NCBI GenBank assembly: GCA_033239525.1
Contig: BSYO01000022.1
Span: forward strand, 14,022,923-14,086,922
Direction of reading: 5' to 3'
DNA length: 64,000 nt
Source of the DNA: Nepenthes gracilis
Taxonomy: Eukaryota > Streptophyta > Magnoliopsida > Caryophyllales > Nepenthaceae
Made by a program: the position numbers and the translations under genes. Below the pieces are notes generated by a model that saw only the letters and a list, made by a program, of their open reading frames with translations, made no database searches and had not been told where the DNA came from. Of the stretch, positions 47,261 through 57,691 are shown one piece after another; within the stretch, counting starts at the first letter, position 1, and each line of letters opens with the position of its first letter.

Positions 47261-47822
47261 TCATGTTCCTATTCGATGTGCACATGGTTGTGGCAATTGG
47301 GCTCATGGGTTTTTTAATACTCAAGGGAATTCAAGGGGTACTTGTGTAAAAAAACGTTGAAAGGAAGGAGAAAAAAGTTTTGAAGTACAAACTGCCACAA
47401 CTTGAGGCCGCTGCTTTACTGAGCATTGCACTTGTCTTTCCATGGCAGAAAACTGTAAGATTAAGGCGTAGATTTATGGTTCATTTTATAATTTGGAGTA
47501 GGTTTGCTATAGCAGCCGAGATTCTCCTGATTTGCTTCTAGAAGCCGGCCACCAACGGAGTCGACGCTTGAATCATTCTATTTACTATTGGAAATGGCTT
47601 GTATACTTGCTGAGTTGCTCAAAGAATTGGATTTTGCTCCAAGATATTGATCAAATCCCTTGAGCCGGTATCAAAATTCCATGACCTAAATCGACCCAAT
47701 TATTTAATATTTGGGGCAGGATTCATTTGGATGTCTCTATGGATTTTGGCTGTGATTGGAGCATTGAATTTTTATTTTCCACCATTAATCACAATTACAT
47801 TAGTGTTGAGCTTAGACTAGAC
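47261..47822 (+). pseudogene. Captured choline-transporter-like (PNS1/CTL) fragment
   Basis: In one frame with a few stops: MFLFDVHMVVAIGLMGF, LKYKLPQLEAAALLSIAL, KTVRLRRRFMVHFIIWSRFA, GNGLYTC, VAQRIGFCSKILIKSLEPVS and IWMSLWILAVIGALNFYFPP. This hydrophobic, multi-helix pattern, and in particular the SLEPVS...WILAVIGALNFYFPPL block, matches plant CTL/PNS1 (DUF580) membrane proteins as I know them. About 185 codons run without introns, as in a processed transcript. At LVLSLD the similarity stops and the KMS-like piece begins, so the two are fused in the same frame. Confidence 0.7.
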
Positions 47823-48042
47823 TGTCCTAGGTGTTGCTTCTTCTATTGGTCTTGGATTAGGTTTGCACACTTTTGTTCTGTATCTGGGTCCTTATATTGC
47901 CCAATTTACCATAAAGGCAATGCAATGTGGCCGAAGTAGTTTGAAAATTGCTCCATATGATACCATACAATTGAAACAAGGTTCTTCATGGCTTGATGAG
48001 GATTGCTCTGAATTTGGATCTCCATTGTTTAAATCTCTTCTT
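47823..48042 (+). pseudogene. Captured KMS1/VMP1-like fragment
   Basis: The frame continues LGVASSIGLGLG, HTFVLYLGPYIAQFTIKAMQ, CGRSSLKIAPYDTIQL and SSWLDEDCSEFGSPLF. This is the N-terminal membrane region of plant vacuole membrane protein KMS1/KMS2, homologues of VMP1, which act in the early secretory pathway and ER-related membranes. About 73 codons without intron, all in the sense direction of B, joined in frame to the transporter-like piece before it and to ankyrin sequence after it. A real KMS gene has several exons, so the absence of introns points to capture from RNA. Confidence 0.85.
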
Positions 48043-48690
48043 GGGATGACATTAGAGGCAAGCTATCACAGATGTGCAGGAATTGTGGAATTGCTTTCGG
48101 GTTCTAATTCAATTTGGCCCCATGTGTCGATGCATGCTGTTCTCATAGTATGGTACAGAGGATTCAAAGATGTGGTTGATGTGTTATTGGGGTATGGCTT
48201 GGAGGCAAACTCTGTTGAATGTGTGCTACTGCAATCATCTAAGCCTTCTCTTCATATAAATGTGGACTGCACTGCACTTGTGGTAGTTGTTGATGTCGTG
48301 ATGCTCGAGTTGGCCCAAGAGATGGACAGCCACAATATGGAAGGGTTTTGTGCCCTACATGGTGCAGCATGATGCGGAAACTTGGAAGTGGTGAGGTTGT
48401 TTGAGTAAGGACGATGAGGTCTACATCCCTCTTAGGGATGGCAATACACCGCTCACACTGGCAGCAAGAGGTGGCCATAGGTGGGTGTGTGAACTCTTAA
48501 TTTTGAGCAGGGCTCGATGCGATATTGAGAACTCAAAGGGGGAAACTGCTTCTCTGATTACAAGGAGATCTGGTTGGTGGAGAAGCTACGTCGAAGGCAT
48601 GATTGTAGATGAGTTTTCGCTGAAGCTAGTGTTTAGCAGTGGCAACACTTCATCAAACCTTCCTCTCGTTCAACATTCAGGGTAAGGATT
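48043..48690 (+). pseudogene. Captured ankyrin-repeat protein fragment(s)
   Basis: Same frame, next family: LEASYHRCAGIVELLSGSNS, HAVLIVWYRGFKDVVDVLLG, LLQSSKPSLHINVDCTALV, then LHGAA and a TGA near 48370. A second stretch in a shifted frame (48401-48685) reads DGNTPLTLAARGGHRWVCEL, RARCDIENSKGETASLITRR and IVDEFSLKLVFSSG, the end of an ankyrin domain plus a C-terminal tail. The two halves match different plant ankyrin proteins as far as I can judge, so this may be two captured pieces. It ends about 20 bp before B's 3' LTR. Stops and frameshifts rule out a functional protein. Confidence 0.8.
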
Positions 48691-48737
48691 TTTTGATGGA
48701 GATGGTAATATTACCAGCATCATCGAGACATCCTCGG

Positions 48738-50010
48738 TGATGCGTACCTGGATCCGACTTCGAACGAATTTGGATTCTTTGAGGAGCTGATCCGGCTTCG
48801 TTCACCGAGTGCGAACCCTGCACACCACTAAAGCAAACAAGAGGTCAGCGTTCACGGCGGGAATTAATCCCACCGAAAACACTCCGACGCTCAAGTTAGT
48901 AAACAGCCTTCAATGGAAGGAACTGAAAGATAGAAAGAGCAATGAGAGAAGAGTGAAGAGTGAAGAGTGTGTAGTTCCAGGTGTCAGTAAGGAGCAGGTC
49001 CTTCCTCGTATCTGGATGGTGGGAAGGCAGAGAACGCGTGTATTAACCCGTTCGTTGCCTTGAAGTTCGATCGTGCTTGGGAATTTGGCTGCTGGGGACC
49101 AGAGCTCTTGCAGTTCTGGGAGTTTACTCAAAGGGAAGCAGACCAATGCAGTTTGTCTTTTTAGTTCTTGAAAGAGAAGTGAAGAGTGTAAGATGCTTGG
49201 GAAGATCTCAGAAAGCTCTCCTTTCTCTGTGGGGCGTGAGGGTTCTTATACACCTCACCATGCTGGATCCTTGGGCACCAAGGTGGTCGTTGTTTGGGCC
49301 ACTGCACCGCTGGTCACTATCGTGGACTGCTGGTCACGCCAGCTGCCCAGTTGCCGTGACTGGCACGTTTCTGGGTGTCGCTTGCCATGCTTGGCTCCTC
49401 CCTCTGCGGGGAGTGGGTGGCCACTTGCAGACGGAAGCAGGTGGCGTTGGTGTTGTGCCAGCCATGCCCCTGGTGGCTAGCCTTTCCGCCTCTATTGCGT
49501 GTCTCCGGCAACCGCATTAAATGCGTTGCAGGTTCCCGTTGCCCTTCTCCATCGTGGGTCTGTGCCCTAGAACTCTTGGGCTGGGCTGAGCGTGCGCATT
49601 GGTAGCCTTCATTTGGACTATGGGCCTCAAGCGAGTCAGGCCCATTTCTGTAGAAGGGCCAATTTTAGGGCCCAGTACGTAAGAAGCGGACGGTCAACGT
49701 CTGAGTTGACCGTCAGGGTGTCGGCCGCCCTCGTGGAGAGCGACGGGCGACCATCTGATGGGCCGTGGGCCATAATGGAACAGGCCCATCACTGTTGCAA
49801 AACCTCTGGAGGCCCAACAAACCGGTCAACGCCGAGTTGACCGTTTTTGAGCTAGTTGGCCGCCTGGACGGTCAATGCCAACGTTGACCGTCCTTGGGCC
49901 TTTCAGATTTCTGGGCCTATCTCCTTAGTGGGCCGTCAGGAACGTTGACTGGCCTTCCTGGGCTTCCGTTGACTTCTCCTTGGGCCAGCCCATTTTTGGT
50001 GTACCCATCA
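48738..50010 (-). repeat. 3' LTR of element T
   Basis: Starts TGATGCGTACC and ends GTGTACCCATCA. It is highly similar to 59013-60270, with small indels (for example in the GACTTCGAACGAATTTGG region) and substitutions. The right third is rich in GTTGACCGTC-type motifs. Long ORFs in it (49077-49520 and others) recur at 59248-59853 and are LTR sequence, not genes. Confidence 0.95.
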
Positions 50011-50565
50011 CTAGCCCCCCATGCTGGTGGTCAGATTTCTGACCTCCAGTATGTTCATGATGGGACGCCTTCCCTTGCTTTGAGAATCCTATGGAAACTC
50101 ACAAGAGCGTTGAGGAAGGCTTGACCGGAATTGTTGACCGTTCTTGCCTATTCCGGAGTACCAGAATTGTTGACCGTCCTGGTCAATTCCGTAGTTCCAG
50201 AATTGTTGACCGTCCTGGTCAGTTCCGGAGTTCCAGAATTGTTGACCGTCCTGGTCAATTCTGGGAATGACTTCTGCCAGGCAGAAAGTGGCACGTGTCC
50301 CCTTTTGGTTGGAAGGAGATCCGGGTAATTAATACGCCAGAGATCCGTCCTTTGGCAGGGCCGAGTGGGGTGGCGACGCGTGGTAATTCTGACGGAGCCA
50401 TTAATGAGGGGTTACGCGCGGGAGTCCCGTCGTTTGGCTGGATCGAATGAGGAGTTGACACGTGGCAATTCTGACGGAGCCATTAATGAGGGGTTACGCG
50501 CGGGAGTCCCGTCGTTTGGCTGGATCGAATGAGGAGTTGACACGTGGCAATTCTGACGGCGTCCT
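50011..50565. repeat. Polypurine tract and tandem repeats of element T
   Basis: Minus-strand AGCATGGGGGGCTAG (50011-50025) abuts the LTR and is the polypurine tract. A ~36 bp unit with CCAGAATTGTTGACCGTCCT repeats about four times (50125-50270). An 82 bp unit starting ATTCTGACGGAGCCATTAAT is duplicated perfectly or almost so (about 50387-50468 and 50469-50550), with a diverged third relative just upstream. The repeats lie upstream of the antisense ORF start and could contain its promoter, but no clear TATA was identified. Confidence 0.85.
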
Positions 50566-50688
50566 TTGCAAGCTTGGCGCCTAAATTTTCCTTCCGTTTT
50601 TCGTTTCAAATCAGTTACGACTCCTTCGTCTTCCTCATTCTCGTTTCGCAGACAAACCTCTGAGGAAAACCCTAGAACCTTTCCGATC

Positions 50689-52475
50689 ATGGCTTCCGTC
50701 GCGGAAATCTCATCTGTCTTGAGGGAGAGTGATATTAAGGCCTTGTGCGTCGAATTCAACATTCCGAAGGAGATGGCCTGGAGGGTTCCGGGAGCAGATG
50801 AAGTAGCCCCTCACCCACCGAAAGGCTACATCACCGTCTATGAGGCCCACCTGAGGAGCGGGCTCCGGCTGCCCTTTCCGGAGGAGCTGGAGTCGATCGT
50901 AGTGGCCCTAGGGGTTCCCATCGCCCAGCTTCATGCCAACGCGGTGAGGTATATTTGTACTTTATGCATTTTTGCCCGGAAGCTTGAACAGAGGTTTAGG
51001 ATGTCCGGCCTTAAGGTCATATTTAAGGTGACCCAGGGGGCAGAGTGGATCTCACTCAGCCCCCGTGCGGGGATCAAGATAAGCAAAGCTATTTACGACT
51101 CCTTGAAGAACTGGAAGGACCGGTTCTTCTTCGTGAAGGTGGGAGAGGAATGCCCCATCGCGAAAGACCGGGGCGAGGTCCCAGAAGTGCACCTTGGCGT
51201 GCCGACTGCGGCGGAGACAGCCGCGTATGCATGGCTGACCGCGGCCATACAGAAGAATCCCGATGAATTTAGAAGGGACTTCTTGGTTTCCCGGGAGGAA
51301 ACCGAGAAGTTTGAATGGGGCCCACCACCACCGTGCGAAGCCACACCCGCGATTCTGCAATGCCTAAGCCTCGACGACTCGAGGAAGTTGCTCATCCGCC
51401 CGATGTCTTCGGAGGAAGCCGCTGCGAGGGCGACCATGCCCTCATCTTCCTCCTCTCGATTGACCTTGTGGCTGCGGGATTTTTGCGGGGTCCTGGCAAC
51501 ACTTCCGAGCGGAGAAATCCGTTGAGGACAGGCCGGCGGAGGCCGGCGGAGTTATTTTGGCCCAACTGCTGCGAAGGTGGTTCGTGCACCGCCGGGATGG
51601 GATCGTGGAGGAGCCAGCTCGCGACGCGCCTGAGGGCTCGCGGGTTTATACTGTGGAGCCGCCGATGAGGGCTGATCCTCCAGCAGCTGCCCCAAGGGCA
51701 GCCAGGAAGAAGACACCCGCCGCGAGTACTCCAGTGACTGCAGTGGAGGAGCCCGCCGCTGCCGTTGAGGACGATGAGTCTTTCGATCGTATTTTGGATG
51801 AGGTAGCGGTATGTTCAGCGCGAGGGGATGTTCCTGGCTCGCCACCTCCGGTTCCGCCGTTGGCTGGTCCTGGCCTGGAGTCCAGGCCTGCGAGGTCCTA
51901 TTGGAAGACCTACGAGGTATAACTTCTGCAGCTGCTTCCTTATATTTTTTCCTTATGTTTATAAGCTCACGCTTTGCTCTGGTCCTGTGCAGCCAAGAAG
52001 AGTGGCCTCAGTTGTCTCCCGGGAAATAGAACAGCGCGATCGCATTATCGCGGAGCGGGAGGCTGAGATAGCCTAGCTAGATGCCAAGCTGGCCGCCTCA
52101 GGAGGAGAGCTACGCGAGCAGACAGCCGCTCTTGAGGCTGTCGTGGTGGACTTAGAGGCAGAGATCGCTGCACTGAAGGCGGAGGTCGCCCGATCAAAGG
52201 AAGAGGAAGATCGGCTTAAGACGAACAACAAACGCCTTTCGGATAGAGTCGCCGTCGTAGAGAGCGAGTTGGACACTCGGATGAGCCTCCACGAGGTCGG
52301 GGGCGCACTGCACGCCCGGCTGTTGGAGGGGCTCAATATTGGACGTCGCGTCGCGCGGTTGGTTGTTCCTGACTTCCCTGTGGAGCTTATAAATCAAAGG
52401 AACCGCGCGGCGCTGCGCAAGGAAGACTTGCAGGGAGAGCCCCGAGACAGCCAGGGTGGTCCGCCAGCCTCGTAG
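50689..52475 (+). pseudogene. Antisense ORF of element T (gypsy-type transposon-protein domain + coiled coil)
   Basis: Opposite in strand to T's gag-pol. From the ATG at 50689 (MASVAEISSVLRESDIKALC) the frame is open to 51525 and contains GYITVYEAHLRSGLRLPFPE, IAQLHANAVRYICTLC and SPRAGIKISKAIYDSLKNWK, like the plant domain called putative gypsy-type transposon (PF04195). An upstream in-frame Met at 50566 seems less likely. A frameshift near 51460-51525 moves to the frame 51557-51922, then a 76 bp intron (51917-51992, GT...TGTGCAG) joins it in frame to a long coiled coil (REIEQRDRIIAEREAEIA to about 52360), interrupted by one TAG at 52073. Such antisense ORFs are known in Tat elements (Retand, RIRE2, Grande); function unknown. 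Confidence 0.75.
51917..51992 (+). other. Probable intron in the antisense ORF of T
   Basis: GAG-GTATAACTTC at the start, a T-rich middle (TTATATTTTTTCC) and CTCTGGTCCTGTGCAG at the end. Removing 76 bases joins ...YWKTYE to PRRVASVVSREIEQ in the same frame, and without splicing the frame stops at once. Length and base composition fit plant introns. Confidence 0.75.
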
Positions 52476-53472
52476 CCTTTGGACTCTCTTTTATTTATTT
52501 TTTTTTATTTTTATTTTTTTTTTGACCGTATGTAAATTGCACCATACTTTGTGAGAATAAAATGGATGATCTTTTAGTTTGGTGCCCATTGCCTTTTACC
52601 GCTTTGTGTTTATTGCTTGCGTGAGTTGCTGTTTTGGGCGGCCAAGTTGGTTGGTCAGCACTTGTTGCCTGGTTGCCTGAGGAGCTTAGCCCCCAGGCTT
52701 GGCAGGTGGTCGCATTAACCACCCCCGCGATGCTGCCCAAGCGGGAACTTGGGCGGTTAGTGTTAGAGAAGGAGCGCTTCCCGTTATTGTTTGATTACGC
52801 CATCCCTTCATAGAGAAAGTTGGTGCGTGGGGTAGCCAACATGGTTGGCTAGCTGCTTAAGGAGTGAGATCCTCAAGTCAGGCAGGCGGTTGTAAGAACC
52901 AGCCTGGTGGCGCCGTTCAAGTGAAGACTTGGGCTGCCAATGTTGGAGAAGAAATGCTTCTCCCTTCGACCGTCGTTGGTAGACGTTCTTTGCTCCCGAA
53001 AGAGGTCGTCGCGTGTGCCATTCTTGCCCCCTAAGGTTTTTAGACCGCTATGGGCCACTTGGATGACCAAGGTTTAGTACGACCGCTATTGGGCCGCTCG
53101 GATGACCGAGGTTTCGGACCGCTCATGGGCCACTTGGATGACCAAGGTTTAAGACCGCTCATGGGCCACCTGGATGACCAGGGTTTCAGACCGCTCGTGG
53201 GCCACCTAGATGACTAGGGTTTAAGACCGCTATGGGCCACCTGGATGACCAGGGTTTCAGACCACTTTTTGGGCCACCTAGATGACTAGGGTTTAACGAG
53301 AGGGTGAAGACCCTCCCGACTTAGGGGCAGTCTAGGTCGGATGGATACCTGGAAGGCAAACACAATTCATAGGCCCTAAAATTCTACATGCTAAGTAAAC
53401 TCTCCTTTTTCCGAAGTAAAGACAAGCACACGAATGAATGCACAGGATCGAGTTAGGGCGTACCTGGGTTCC
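52476..53472. repeat. T spacer between antisense ORF and integrase, with ~37 bp tandem repeats
   Basis: After the antisense ORF's stop comes a T-rich run (52490-52522), then a region with no credible gene. At about 53041-53300 seven imperfect units of the form GACCGCTATGGGCCACCTGG followed by ATGACCAGGGTTT repeat. In T's own direction this is the 3' untranslated part just after the integrase stop at 53473. Confidence 0.85.
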
Positions 53473-54760
53473 CTATTGGAAGTAGCGCTTCAGGTGGGTT
53501 GCGTTCCACGTTCGTGGGACCAACTTCCCGTCCTGGTTCCGGAGCTTGTACGCCCCATTGCGCAGGACAGCGGAGACAAGAAAAGGTCCCTCCCAGTTGG
53601 GAGAGAGCTTGTTCCGGCCGGCCAGCTTGCCTGTGGCTTCGATGCTTCGCAGGACCAAGTCCCCAACGTTAAACTGCCGGGCCTTCACTTTCTTATTGTA
53701 GTACCGGGCAACTCGGTGTTGGTATGCTGCTGTCCGTACTCTAGCCGCGTCACGGGCTTCCTCCAACAAGTCCAAGTGCTCCCTGATTTTCTGGGAGTTT
53801 GTCTGTGGGTCGAAGGACTCCACCCTGAGACTTGGGAGCCCGATTTCGACCGGGATTATCGCTTCAGTCCCGTAACAGAGGCTGAAGGGTGTCTCGCGTG
53901 TTGATTCTTTCGGGGTTGTGCGATAAGACCATAGGACGGCTGGGAGCTCGTCAGCCCAGGAGCCCCCGGCGTCCTCCAATCTAGTTTTTAACCCATGGAG
54001 CAGCGTACGGTTTGTGACCTCCACCTGCCCGTTGGCCTGGGGGTATGCCACCGAATTGTGGACCAGCTTGATTCCAAGGCTGGTACAATACTTGGTGAAG
54101 CGTTTCCCCGAAAACTGGGTCCCGTTGTCGGTCACCACGACCTCAGGGACGCCGTATCTGCAGACAATGCCCTGGCGAAGGAATTCCAGAGCATTGTGTT
54201 CTGTGATTTTTGCGAGCGGGGCAGCCTCGACCCATTTAGTGAAGTAGTCGATGCCCGCTATGATGAATTTCCTTTGTCCCGCGGTAACGGGAAACGGGCC
54301 GAGAATGTCAAGCCCCCATTGCATGAAGGGCCACGGGGCCTGAAGGGACTTCAGGTCCGCGGACGGCTGGTGGTGGAGGTTGCCATGAAGCTGGCAGCTT
54401 TCACATTTCTTTACAAACTCAAGCGCGTCCTTTTTCATTGAGGGCCGAGTAGCCCCGCCGCATGACTTTGAAGGCCGGGTTCTTCCCGCCTCGTGCGATC
54501 CACGGATCCCAAGGTGAACTTCGCCCGGTAGCGTGTCCCGCCTCCTCGGGAGATAGACAGCGGAGATACGGAGTTGAGTATCCGCGGCGATATAGCCGCC
54601 CATCAACTACCGTGTACCAGCCGGCTGTCTTTTTAATCCGCTTGGCCTTTTCAGCGTCCTCCGGGAGTGATCCGTCGGCCAGGTATCTAAGGTAAGGAGT
54701 CATCCAGTTTTTCGTCTCTGAAATCTGCATGGCCTCCTGTTTCTCTATGCTAGGAGTGTT
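53473..54760 (-). pseudogene. Element T integrase
   Basis: Catalyses insertion of the element cDNA. From 54606 to 53473 a 377-codon frame stays open. The zinc-binding part is shifted or damaged (HLGIRGSHEAG, then KKCESCQLHG). The catalytic core is intact to the eye: GLDILGPFPV (first Asp), VVTDNGTQFSGK (second Asp) and ANGQVEVTNRTL (Glu). The C-terminal domain follows (VGDLVLRSIEATGKLAGRNK, WEGPFLVSAVL) and ends at THLKRYFQ. The N-terminal part between 54607 and 54760 lies in two frames, so a compensating pair of indels is likely. Confidence 0.9.
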
Positions 54761-55797
54761 CAGGACCTCCTGCATGTCCCTCGAATATTGTTCTCGGTTA
54801 CGGGCAAATTCTTTGCTCTAGCCACCCGGCTCTGCCTTCCAATTTTACTCGAGAACGTGAACCGTGTCAGCTTGTCGAAGCCCTGGATAGCCTCCTTTGC
54901 CTTTGCCAGGTACCTGGCCAAGGAAGGGTTGTTTGCCTCGAAGCCCCTATTGACCTGGTTGACGATTAACTCGGAGTCGCTGTGGACCGCCAACCTCTTG
55001 GCGGAGCACTCCTTTGCCAATCGCAAGCCAGTTAGTAGGGCTTCGTACTCAGCGACGTTGTTGGTCGCTGGGAAATCAAGTTTTAGGGAGTACTTGATCT
55101 CGTAACCATCAGGGGTCGTCAGGACCACTCCTGCCCCATTGCCACTGTCCGTGGACGATCCGTCCACGTGGAGCGCCCATTCTGGGGCCCCACCGGGCTG
55201 TTCTTTGTTTTCGTTGGGCTGTTCTTCTTGGATTGGGGTCGTGGTCTCGACGATGAAGTCAGCCAGAGCCTGTGCCTTTATGGCGGGTCTGGGCCTGAAC
55301 TCGATGTCGAACTCGCCCAATTCAATCGCCCATTTTACCAATCGCCCCGAAACGTCGGGCTTTTGGAGTATGCCTTTCAGTGGCTGGTCCGTAAGGACCA
55401 CTATGCGATGCGCCTGAAAGTATGGCCTCAATTTTCGCGCTGCGAAGATAAGGGCCAGCGCCATTTTTTCAGCGCGCGGGTAGCGAGTTTCCGGGCCGGT
55501 CAGTGTTTTGCTCACGTAGTAGACCGGTTGTTGAATATCGGACTCCTGGCGCACGAGGACGGAGCTGAGGGATGCCTCCGATACCGCCAAGTAAAGGTAC
55601 AGCTCCTCTCCGTCTTTGGGTGACGCCAACAACGGTGGGCTGGCCAGATACCGCTTCAACTCATCGAAGGCGGTCTGGCAGTCGACCGTCCATTGGAATC
55701 TGTTAGACTTCGTTCCTCTCAAGGCTTTAAAGAAGGGCTGGTATTTGTCTCCAGACTTCGCGAGGAAGCGGGACAAAGCAGCCAGCCGCCCAGTCAA
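54761..55797 (-). pseudogene. Element T RNase H and second, archaeal-type RNase H
   Basis: Degrades the RNA strand during reverse transcription. The first half reads LYLYLAVSEASLSSVLVRQE, VYYVSKTLTGPETRYP and VVLTDQPLKGIL, the gypsy RNase H, in which the first Asp position is Val (LAV). The second half reads WALHVDGSSTDSGNGAGVVL, NNVAEYEALLTGLRLA and AVHSDSELIVNQV, an additional RNase H with its D, E and D residues present. Dual RNase H domains are characteristic of the Tat lineage. A TAA at 55798-55800, in place of a probable CAA, separates this part from the RT. Confidence 0.9.
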
Positions 55798-56606
55798 TCG
55801 TTAGACGTCTTTTACGTTTCTCGGGGGTGCCATGTCAGCCAGGGCCTTAATCTTTTCTGGGTTTGCCTCGATCCCTCGCTGAGAGACGATGAAACCCAAG
55901 AACTTCCCTGAGGTTACCCCGAAGACACACTTGGCTGGATTTAACTTCATTTGGTGCTGGCGGAGTACCCCAAATGACTCCTCCAGGTCACGTACGTGGT
56001 CGCCCGTGACTCTGCTCTTGACAAGCATGTCGTCGACGTAGACCTCCATGTTGCGACCGATTTGCTTTTCGAACATCTTGTTCACTAGGCGCCCGATAAG
56101 TGGCTCCAACGTTCTTTAACCCGAAGGGCATGACCTACTATAGCAATAGGTGCCTGTCCGTCATGAACGAGGTATGCTCCTCGTCTTGGACTCATTCTCG
56201 ATCTGGTTGTAGCCGAATAAGCGTCCATGAAGCTTAGCGGCTCGTGCCTGTGTGGAGTCAACCAGGTCAATCCGTGGCAAGGAAAGCTGTCTTTTGGACA
56301 AGCCTTGTTGACGTCGGTAAAATCGACGCACATTCGCCATTTTCCGTTGCTCTTTTTAACCAGGACGACGTTCGAGAGCCAGTCCGGGTACTGGACGTCC
56401 CTAATGAAGCCTGCGTCCAGCAACTTCTTCACCTCCTCTCGGATGGCGATTAGTTTTTCGACGGAGTGGTTCCTCCGTTTCTGCCTGACCGGCTTGCGGT
56501 CTGGATCAAGGCCAAGTTTGTGGACCATCACTTCAGTTGAAATCCCAGGCATGTCCGCGGGAGTCCAGGCAAAAAGGTCTGCGTTTCTTCGTAAAGATGC
56601 GATCGG
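55798..56606 (-). pseudogene. pol: Element T reverse transcriptase
   Basis: The frame 56552 downward gives MPGISTEVMVHKLGLDPDRK, LLDAGFIRDVQYPDWLSNVV, LVKKSNGKWRMCVDFTDVNK and ACPKDSFP, the fingers and palm of a Tat-type RT. The frame breaks in the region 56290-56110. It resumes with MEPLIGRLVNKMFEKQIGRN, the intact catalytic YVDDMLVKS at about 56042-56016 and LNPAKCVFGVTSGKFLGF. TAA at 56604-56606 and TAA at 55798-55800 are in-frame stops at either end. The frameshifts make it non-functional. Confidence 0.9.
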
Positions 56607-57587
56607 TTAAATCAGCGCAGTGGGCACAGTGAGTGAGCCGCCAACTGACGCACTTGTCCGGTTCCCCAGGTCGAGTGGGACCAGATCCGTGGCTTTACCG
56701 GGCTGCGCTTGTTGCAAGGTGGACTCGTCTCGGTGATCGAGTTCTCCCGCCATGTCAGTTCTGCCGCCAGGGGCAATCTGGGCCATGTAGCAGGTACGCC
56801 CAATGACCTGATCTCCCAGAACTTCTCCGACGCCGTAGGGCGTTGGGAATTTCATTTTAAGATGTGGAATTGACGTGATTGCCCCAAACGCTGTTAGGCA
56901 CGGCCTGCCTAGTATGGCGTTGTAAACAGAGGGCAGGTCAACCACTAGGAAGGTTAGCATGCGACTTGCTGTTTTTGGGTAAGTGCCCAGGGCGACCTCC
57001 AGTTGGATTGTCCCTTGAACGGGCACTGGTTCATTGTCAAGGCCGTATAAAGGTCCTTCAGCAGGTTTTAGTTGATTTTTTCTTAGGCCTAGTCTAAAGA
57101 ACGCGTCCAAGTAAAGCAAATCTTTAGAGCTTCCATTATCGACAAAGACTCGCTTCAGCTGGTAGTCCGACGTACCATCCGAAACGAGTGCCGAGATTAC
57201 AAGGGGGTCAACATGGGGGGAGATTACATGGTTCGAGTCACAATCACTAAAGCTAATGATGTTGTCTTCTGTGCGTTGCTTCTTCCTCCCAGTTTGCTGC
57301 CCCTTGTTGTCATCCGGGCTCCTGGCAGGTCGGGTGTTGATCATGTTGACTACCCCTGCCGCAATCCTGTTTCGGGGAGGTGCTTGCTCCTGCCTTTCTT
57401 CGTCGGCCGCCCCTGAGTTCTGTCCAGGCCCCTTGACAAACCGGGTGAGGTGTCCTCTGTGGATCAAGTCCTCAATTTCCTTTTGCAGCGCTTTACAGTC
57501 TTCAGTTGAATGGCCGGCAGAGCGGTGGAAGTCACAGTACTTAGACTGATTTCCGGAGTCCTTCTTCAGCGTCTTTGGCCACTTCAA
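56607..57587 (-). pseudogene. Element T gag end (zinc knuckle-like) and protease
   Basis: A 326-codon open frame. Near its start is CDFHRSAGHSTEDC with EIEDLIHRGHLTRFV, the Tat-type CxxHxxxGHxxxxC knuckle. In the middle the protease: VFVDNGSSKDLLYLDAF (catalytic Asp present, DNGSS rather than DSG), GTIQLEVALGTYP, LTFLVVDLPSVYNAILGRP. The stop at 56604 interrupts the same frame that continues into the RT, and a frameshift separates it from the gag frame upstream at 57588-57691. Confidence 0.9.
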
Positions 57588-57691
57588 AAATTTTTCTCTC
57601 GCGGATCTGCATTAGAACATTGGAGTGCGTGTGCATCGAGGTGTGAAGGTGGTGGGCCCGTAGTCTCGTTCGGGGCCCGGTCAGTGGTTAT

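Noticed and set aside
47823..48690. A functional host gene encoding KMS1-like or ankyrin protein
   Set aside because: Only partial, intronless pieces with stops and frameshifts, lying between the gag and the 3' LTR of element B and fused to each other.
49077..49853. ORFs of 140-200 codons in the T LTRs (49077-49520, repeated at 59248-59853)
   Set aside because: They lie wholly inside the LTR pair, are on the strand opposite to T's genes, and vary in frame between the two copies.
53995..54441. Plus-strand ORFs opposite the T integrase and RNase H (53995-54441, 55168-55623 and others)
   Set aside because: Complementary-strand shadows of well-supported pol domains, with no family match.
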